From Pseudomonadota bacterium (GTDB lineage Bacteria > Bdellovibrionota_C > UBA2361 > OMIW01): a stretch of DNA of 6,179 nt. Where the stretch lies: assembly GCA_900299205.1 (NCBI GenBank), contig OMIW01000029.1, forward strand, positions 1-6,179. Direction: 5' to 3'. A program made the translations under genes and the position numbers. Each line of letters begins with the position of its first letter. The first letter of the stretch is position 1. A model generated the notes under the pieces. That model ran no database searches. It was not told the origin of the DNA and saw nothing but the letters and a program-made list of their open reading frames with translations. Shown here piece by piece: positions 5,403 to 6,179 of the stretch.

Positions 5403-6179
5403 GCAAAACGGCATCGAAGAATTGGGAGACCACGACTCTAGAGCATCTTCAGAAGGCGGATGTGATAGAGTGCATGAATGGATACTCGTCTGGGGTTCAT
5501 AACCAGGATGGCGACGGCATACCGCATATTCGCCCCTTCAACATCTCGCCTCTAGGACACTCTAGCATCGAGCAACTGAAGTACATACCTGCTGAGCGCC
5601 ACAAAGAATCCTCCTCGCTCCAAGTTCGAGATGTCATTTTCAACAATACAAACACCGAAGAGCTTGTAGGAAAAACAGCTGTCTGGAGACATCCAGGGCT
5701 GTTTGGATTCTCGAACCACATGACTCGTATTCGTGTGAAGAAGTTCAAAGAAGTTAATCCAGAGTTCCTGGCGTTTTATCTTCACTATCACTGGCAAACT
5801 GGGATGTCGCGTCAGCTATGTCGCCGACATGTTTCTCAGGCAAGCATCATGGGTGACAGGTTCTTTAAGATCGCAGTCCCGAAGCCCTCAGAGCTTGAGC
5901 AGACAAGGATCGCTTTTATTCTCACAAAGATTCAGCAAGCCATCGAATTAGAGACGAAGCTCATTCGTGTCACTCGCGAGCTCAAAGCAGCGGTCATGAA
6001 GAAGCTCTTCACAGAGGGTCTTAACGGCGAGCCGCAGAGAGAGACCGAGATTGGGTTGGTACCGGAGAGTTGGGGAGTATCGAATCTTGGGGATGTCGCA
6101 AAGATATTCAACGGATACGCGTTCAAGAGCTCAGAGATTGTTCCTGCGTCGAAGACTCAGCTTCTCCGCATGGGCAACC
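5399..6179 (+). CDS. hsdS: Type I specificity subunit HsdS (partial, cut at the window end)
   Basis: The ATG at 5399 overlaps the hsdM stop codon (ATGA), so translation is probably coupled; there is no clear Shine-Dalgarno. The frame stays open for 260 codons to the window end. Residues about 1-165 form the first target recognition domain, which reads one half of the bipartite DNA site. Residues about 164-207 are the conserved spacer helix, with E-Q-T-R-I-A-F-I-L (167-175), I-Q-Q-A-I-E-L-E and [10 protein letters not shown], that sets the distance between half-sites and contacts HsdM. Residues 210-225 (G-E-P ... [10 protein letters not shown]) are the hallmark entry into the second recognition domain, whose start N-G-Y-A-F-K-S is visible. 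HsdS normally has about 400-450 residues, so roughly 150-190 are missing. The target sequence cannot be predicted. Confidence 0.93.
   Translation, partial: MSKTASKNWETTTLEHLQKADVIECMNGYSSGVHNQDGDGIPHIRPFNISPLGHSSIEQLKYIPAERHKESSSLQVRDVIFNNTNTEELVGKTAVWRHPGLFGFSNHMTRIRVKKFKEVNPEFLAFYLHYHWQTGMSRQLCRRHVSQASIMGDRFFKIAVPKPSELEQTRIAFILTKIQQAIELETKLIRVTRELKAAVMKKLFTEGLNGEPQRETEIGLVPESWGVSNLGDVAKIFNGYAFKSSEIVPASKTQLLRMGN

Noticed and set aside
1-6179. CRISPR arrays, tRNA or rRNA genes, insertion sequences, attachment sites
   Set aside because: No spaced direct repeats, cloverleaf patterns, transposase motifs or terminal inverted repeats were seen on either strand.

Overview
The window comes from a bacterium with an outer membrane: the leftmost gene encodes a probable lipoprotein with a glycine zipper and an OmpA-like peptidoglycan-binding end. 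Base composition is moderately GC-rich, with densely packed genes and purine-rich ribosome binding sites. I cannot place the organism more precisely. A Gram-negative of proteobacterial or deltaproteobacterial type would fit, but this is inference.

Left part (1-780, minus strand): the lipoprotein gene reads leftward. What looks like the first eight codons of a further minus-strand gene follows it and runs off the window. Positions 781-1252 form a divergent intergenic region of about 470 nt with a weak candidate promoter and one clear small inverted repeat, but no gene I can support.

Middle part (1253-3438, plus strand): a two-gene unit with a 23-nt gap. The first gene encodes a GNAT-fold acyltransferase with a long N-terminal part I do not recognise; its C-terminal half resembles beta-lysine acetyltransferase (AblB/YodP type) by motif layout. 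The second encodes a complete zinc deacetylase of the histone deacetylase / acetylpolyamine amidohydrolase superfamily with all catalytic residues. Together they look like an enzyme pair that adds and removes acetyl groups on an amine. The substrate is unknown.

Right part (3519-6179, plus strand): the start of a type I restriction-modification locus. The methyltransferase gene (hsdM) carries an N-terminal XRE-type helix-turn-helix domain. Its promoter overlaps nested inverted repeats that extend into the start codon, and the predicted transcript starts at or next to the ATG, so it may be leaderless. About 300 nt inside the gene, in frame, a strong Shine-Dalgarno precedes an ATG exactly where an ordinary HsdM would begin. 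The locus could therefore make both a DNA-binding controller-methyltransferase fusion and a plain methyltransferase. The specificity gene (hsdS) follows with an ATGA overlap and is cut by the window edge; no hsdR is visible. This built-in controller arrangement is the most interesting feature of the window.
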